Shown piece by piece: positions 31,446-32,012 of a DNA stretch of 32,012 nucleotides. The first letter of the stretch is position 1. Each line of letters starts with the position of its first letter. The stretch spans positions 24,503-56,514 of the forward strand of contig DDVH01000061.1 of assembly GCA_002345215.1 (NCBI GenBank), in the 5' to 3' direction. Below the pieces are notes generated by a model, which searched no databases, was not told the DNA's origin, and saw only the letters and a program-made list of their open reading frames with translations. Source of the stretch: Anaerolineales bacterium UBA2317. Its GTDB lineage: Bacteria; Chloroflexota; Anaerolineae; Anaerolineales; Villigracilaceae. The position numbers were made by a program, and so were the translations under genes.

Positions 31446-31528
31446 GGGCAGTTACCCAAGTGGCCAAAGGGGACTGACTGTAAATCAGTTGTCAATAGAC
31501 TTCGGAGGTTCGAATCCTTCACTGCCCA
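31446..31528 (+). tRNA. tRNA-Tyr (anticodon GTA)
   Basis: 83 bases, type II with a long variable arm: acceptor GGGCAGT/ACTGCCC, anticodon loop CTGTAAA with GTA, TpsiC loop GTTCGAA. CCA is not encoded. Confidence 0.96.
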
Positions 31529-31581
31529 CAAGTGCCAATTTGAGTTGGTACGCCTACATAAAAGTAGGGAACAGCATGTCT

Positions 31582-31654
31582 GCCCTCATAGCTCAGCTGG
31601 TAGAGCACACCCTTGGTAAGGGTGAGGTCACGAGTTCAAGTCTCGTTGAGGGCT
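31582..31654 (+). tRNA. tRNA-Thr (anticodon GGT)
   Basis: 73 bases: acceptor GCCCTCA/TGAGGGC, D-arm AGCTCAGCTGGTAGAGC, anticodon loop TTGGTAA with GGT, TpsiC loop GTTCAAG. CCA is not encoded. It directly precedes tuf by 46 bases. Confidence 0.97.
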
Positions 31655-31700
31655 CAATTGCTGAAAAGCATTCTTGATATATATTAAAGGAGATTGGAAA

Positions 31701-32012
31701 ATGGCAAAAGGAAAATTTGACAGAAGCAAACCGCACTTGAACGTGGGAACGATGGGACACATCGACCACGGCAAGACCACATTGACCGCGGCAATTACCA
31801 AAGTAGCAGGCTTATCGGGTCAAGCAGACTTCAAAGCGTACGACCAAATCGACAACGCTCCTGAAGAAAAAGCTCGCGGCATCACGATCAACATCGCGCA
31901 TGTAGAATACCAAACCGACAAACGCCACTACGCCCACGTCGACATGCCCGGACATCGTGACTACATCAAAAACATGATTACCGGTGCGGCCCAAGTAGAC
32001 GGAGCCATATTA
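31701..32012 (+). CDS. tuf: Elongation factor Tu (partial)
   Basis: The first 104 residues, cut by the window edge. EF-Tu delivers aminoacyl-tRNA to the ribosome with GTP. The P-loop is GHIDHGKT (residues 19-26), switch I contains RGITINIAHVEY, and switch II is DMPGHRDY (usually DCPGHADY), then IKNMITGAAQVDGAIL. AAAGGAGA about ten bases before the ATG is the ribosome site. It is the protein gene of an operon that starts with three tRNAs, as in many bacteria (compare thrU-tyrU-glyT-thrT-tufB of E. coli). Confidence 0.98.
   Translation, partial: MAKGKFDRSKPHLNVGTMGHIDHGKTTLTAAITKVAGLSGQADFKAYDQIDNAPEEKARGITINIAHVEYQTDKRHYAHVDMPGHRDYIKNMITGAAQVDGAIL

Noticed and set aside
1..32012. CRISPR array, prophage, insertion sequence or toxin-antitoxin pair
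   Set aside because: No regular direct repeats with spacers, transposase, integrase or phage structural genes were found.

Overview
The window looks like chromosomal DNA of a low-to-medium G+C bacterium, most likely a Chloroflexota member close to Anaerolineae. This placement is inference from gene content, not from a phylogenetic marker. Supports are: a Ddn-like F420/deazaflavin-type reductase, lipoproteins and membrane anchors with Thr/Pro-rich linkers, a two-gene M16 peptidase pair, an EF-Tu with a DMPGHRDY switch II, and many dispersed palindromic intergenic repeats. No phage, transposase or CRISPR array was seen; most of the window is ordinary operons with a few accessory islands.

Layout. 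1-5940 (mostly minus strand): the start of a response regulator, then a GAF-containing histidine kinase with an OmpR-type regulator, RNase Y (rny) and recX. A roughly 300-nt multi-hairpin region with its own promoter-like sequence lies upstream of recX. 6121-11653 (plus): a tightly packed surface-sugar cluster (GT-C glycosyltransferase, methyltransferase, GT2, SDR epimerase-like protein, DegT aminotransferase). 11645-14400 (minus): four accessory genes (SpoU methyltransferase, GNAT, two unknown membrane proteins). 14545-17399 (plus): MFS transporter and a multi-pass membrane protein carrying an in-frame copy of a dispersed repeat. 17448-18469 (minus): Gln-rich protein and an FmdB zinc ribbon. 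18611-22556 (plus): a hidden SelW-like gene with an in-frame TGA, then trpS, dtd, a membrane protein, a Ddn-like protein and a cold-shock protein. 22676-24733 (minus): a GltD-like FAD oxidoreductase with a DHOD-like partner. 24831-30043 (plus): a membrane protein, two M16 peptidase-family proteins, acpS and a gluzincin-type lipoprotein. 30139-31182 (minus): a P-loop-like ATPase and a small protein behind a strong promoter with a LexA-like palindrome. 31324-end (plus): tRNA-Thr, tRNA-Tyr, tRNA-Thr and the start of tuf.

The most notable item is the gene at 18611-18850. Read through TGA at codon 12 it gives a complete 79-residue Rdx-family (SelW/SelT/SelH) protein with a CxxU motif, and a stem-loop lies just after the TGA where bacterial SECIS elements sit. 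Ordinary ORF calling misses it. Other points are the structured leader before recX, the LexA-like operator at 31184-31201, the repeat absorbed into a coding sequence at 16279-16316, and at least six distinct families of short palindromic or heptameric repeats between genes.
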